DNA of 64,000 nt from positions 112,358-176,357 of the forward strand of contig CAJNOP010000414.1 in assembly GCA_905250075.1 (NCBI GenBank), written 5' to 3'. This document shows positions 61,364-64,000 of this stretch, in pieces (the stretch's first letter is position 1; each line of letters opens with the position of its first letter). A model generated the notes under the pieces. That model made no database searches and was not told the origin of the DNA. It worked only from the letters and a program-made list of their open reading frames with translations. Origin of the DNA: Rotaria sp. Silwood1. Lineage: Eukaryota; Rotifera; Eurotatoria; Philodinida; Philodinidae. The position numbers and the translations under genes are program-made.

Positions 61364-63716
61364 GATAAACTTCGAAAAGTAGCTGATGATAATCGAGAAT
61401 CTCAATATGATTATGTATTTGCTGTTTCAGGTCCAGATATGAACTAAAAAATCTATTTATGTCGATGATTTAATAACAAATCGTTTTATTTTAGTCGTTA
61501 CAGATAATCATATGGCTGGTTCGGCAATTAATCAATTTGTAAGATTCATAATAATTGTATTAAAAAAAAACTATTTGTTTTTGGTATAGATTCGAGTTGG
61601 TCATCAAGAATTACTTGATGAAATTATTCGTTTCGAAATGCTTTAGCAACAATGCAAGTTTATGAAGAAACATCTATGTAGAATATTTGTTTAAAATATT
61701 TATTTAGTTGGTGTTACTGTTGATGATCCAGTTTAAGGAACAGGTAAACCATTATCTGTTGAACTTGCTTCTGATATAATGACGAGTATTTTCCATGGTA
61801 TATATCAAATTAAACAAGTTCTTTTATATTTGCAACACTGTTTCTGATAGGTATTCAACGACTTCTCCAACTTATTTACGATCGTACCAAAAGTATTTAC
61901 ATTCGACGTCGTATCAATGTATCTACATTAAATAGTTCAACATCATAGCATTTTACGGCAGATAATTGTATTCGAGTAGATATGTTTCATTCCTAAAATT
62001 TAATTTTATATATAATTATACACTTGATGTTTGTTGAACGAAAATATTTTTTTGTTTTGATTGGTTTTTTTTAAAATGAATAGGATGTCGTTCTTCAAAC
62101 GGAATTTCACGAAAGAAAAAACAGAACATATAATTCTTCAAATATGGCCGGTTCGACAATTAGATTCTTTATTTTCGTATGTGTTTTAACTTTGTTATTG
62201 TCAAAATGAATTCTTTGTATATTTAGATGTCTACAAGATAGTACAACAGCTATTCCAGGTGCCTTTGCTTATGGAAAAACTGTTATTTGTCAATCACTAT
62301 CGAAATTTTTGAAGAATGATGCTATTGTTTGTGTTAGTTTTGATAAACGTGGATATGAAATGGCTCAAGTATTTACGTGATTTTCTTCAAGTAAAATATT
62401 TAATTAGTCATCTTTTAAATGTAATTAATCGTTAAAATTATTTTATAGTTAAAAATATAAGTTGAAGGTAAAGAAGTATCAATTATGGAACGAACAACTT
62501 TAGTCATGAATACATCAAATATGTCTGTTGCTGATCGTGAAGTTTCGATTTATACAGGTGAGTTTTGATTGTTTGACTATTCTAAAAATCTATTTGATTT
62601 TATTTAAAGATATTACTTGATCGAAATATTTTCGTCATATGGGTTATTATGTTCCTATGAAGGTTGATTCAACATCATCTTGGTTTGAAGTTTTACGCGA
62701 AATTTTTGGTCGTTTAGCTGAAACATCTGCTGGTTGGTTTTGTCTTTTGAAAATTCTAAATTATTAATAAGTATTTTTCTTTAGATTAGGCTTATCCGAC
62801 TTATTTAGATACTCGTCTAGCTTCATTTTATGAACGTACTGCTCGTGTTAGATGTTTGGGTAATCCAGAACGTGAAGGTTCTCTGAGTATTGTCGGAGCG
62901 TAAGGATAAATTACAAAAACAAATGTGTCATTTTTATTTTGCTTTAATCTTTCTCCACCCAGTATTGATTTTGCTGATCCGGTTACAGCAGCAACATTAA
63001 GTATTGAACGTAAACATTTTCAAGTGGTTAATTGACATTTTTCATATAGTAAATACTCACGTATTCTTAATGATTATTATGATAAAAATTATCCGGAATT
63101 TGTAGCATTACATGTTAAAGTATGGATTTGATTCGTTTTTGTCCATCGGAAAACAAAAGGTTTCTTCTTAATTTAGTGTAAAGAAATTTTACAAGAAGAA
63201 GGAGATCTTTCGGATATCGTACAACTTGTTGGTAGAGCATCATTAGCTGAAACAGATAAAATAACACTTGAAGTATTACGAATGATAAAAGATGATTTTA
63301 TTCAAGAAAATGGTTATTCATCATATGATAAGTAAGAATAATTATTTTTCATTATTTATATAAATATTTATATCTGTTTTATTTAAAGATATTATTCATT
63401 TTATAAATGTATTGCAATGCTTCGTAATATGATTGCATTTTATGATTTGGCTCGACATGCTGTTGCGACAACAGTTTAATCGGAAAAGAAAATAACATGA
63501 AATGATATTCGAACAAATCTTGAAGATATTCTTCATCAGTTTAAGTAGTATGAAATTTAAGGTAAATTCTATTGTTATATACTTTGATCAGTTATTTTGA
63601 CATTTAAAATTAATATCTAGAATCCAGCTAAAGCTAGTGAAGAAAAAATCAAACGTGATCTTGCAGAACTTAATGAACGTATGCAAGCAGCATTCCGAGA
63701 TATGGAAGAAAGTTAA
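61364..63716 (+). pseudogene. ATP6V1A (pseudogene): decayed V-ATPase subunit A gene (ATP6V1A), introns retained
   Basis: The V-ATPase catalytic A subunit hydrolyses ATP to drive proton pumping. Pieces of it occur in order along this stretch: YDYVFAVSGP, RVGHQELLDEIIRFEML, GKPLSVELASDIM, TTAIPGAFAYGKTVICQSLSK (the Walker A loop, where GCGKT is expected but YGKT is found), [100 protein letters not shown] and a C-terminus ending FRDMEES before TAA at 63714. There are many internal stops (TAG at 61644, TAA at 61735), substitutions in key sites and lost segments. Short introns remain in place, so it is a decayed duplicate, not a retrocopy. An intact copy must exist elsewhere in the genome. Confidence 0.88.
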
Positions 63717-64000
63717 TTATCTTTATCGTAATATTTATTAGCATTCTGTGTTGTTTAATTTCGACCTTATAAGAAACGTTTTTAAATACAATTTTCAATT
63801 TGATTTGTTTTTATGTTTCAACAAATGTAAACAGAATCATATCCTATTTTACAAATATTCTTATTACACTTTGTTCTCCACGCATCTAACAAAGTTTTTT
63901 ATGTTATCATTTTTCATTCTCAATTAAGTTTGTGTATATAAAAGAAAAAGAAAATCTTTTGTTGTTCTATTTTAACCTGTAATATTTTGTTTGCTACACT

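Overview
This 64 kb window looks like nuclear DNA of an animal, most likely a bdelloid rotifer (Rotaria/Adineta-like). The sequence is strongly AT-rich. Most introns are 45-100 bp with GT..AG borders. The genes encode metazoan proteins: capicua, a vesicular glutamate transporter, caprin, XPR1, ALG9 and BUD13. There is also an F-box protein of a kind bdelloids have in many copies, a secreted protein with a bacterial-type papain-fold domain, and decaying copies of housekeeping genes, as expected in a degenerate tetraploid. The animal assignment is firm; the bdelloid assignment is inference.

Layout. 1-1089 (+): 3' end of an XPR1-like phosphate exporter. 2719-3420 (+): small secreted DsbA/thioredoxin-fold protein. 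7131-11818 (-): ALG9 mannosyltransferase, 14 coding exons, 524 aa. 12554-20678 (-): capicua (CIC) homologue, 13 coding exons, 1194 aa, with the N-terminal domain, a Cys/His motif, the HMG box and the C-terminal C1 motif. 20740-32551: almost 12 kb with no recognisable gene. 32552-37548 (-): VGLUT/SLC17 transporter, 12 exons, 605 aa. 37549-44434: non-coding, with a nested pair of mariner-type elements. 44435-47509 (+): caprin homologue, 11 exons, 524 aa. 50379-52749 (-): F-box protein. 53270-53790 (-): small orphan gene. 53926-53998 (-): tRNA-Met(CAT). 55855-57128 (-): secreted Tox-PL-like protein. 59387-60288 (+): N-terminally shortened BUD13. 60438-63716 (+): two decayed genes, one MED19-like and one V-ATPase subunit A.

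Exon models for the spliced genes were built by hand from splice signals, reading phase and family conservation. In every complete gene the exon lengths sum to a multiple of three with consistent phases. The genes do not form a pathway; this is ordinary mixed eukaryotic gene order.

Mobile DNA is mostly short, non-autonomous and palindromic. There are three hAT-type MITEs with perfect 8-bp target duplications, three mariner-type MITEs with TA duplications (one inserted at the exact centre of another), and several unclassified fold-back elements. In ALG9 and CIC the introns enlarged beyond about 700 bp contain such insertions. The points most worth following are the Tox-PL-like secreted protein, the centre-nested mariner pair, the right-hand gene graveyard, and an exon-like antisense unit inside a CIC intron.
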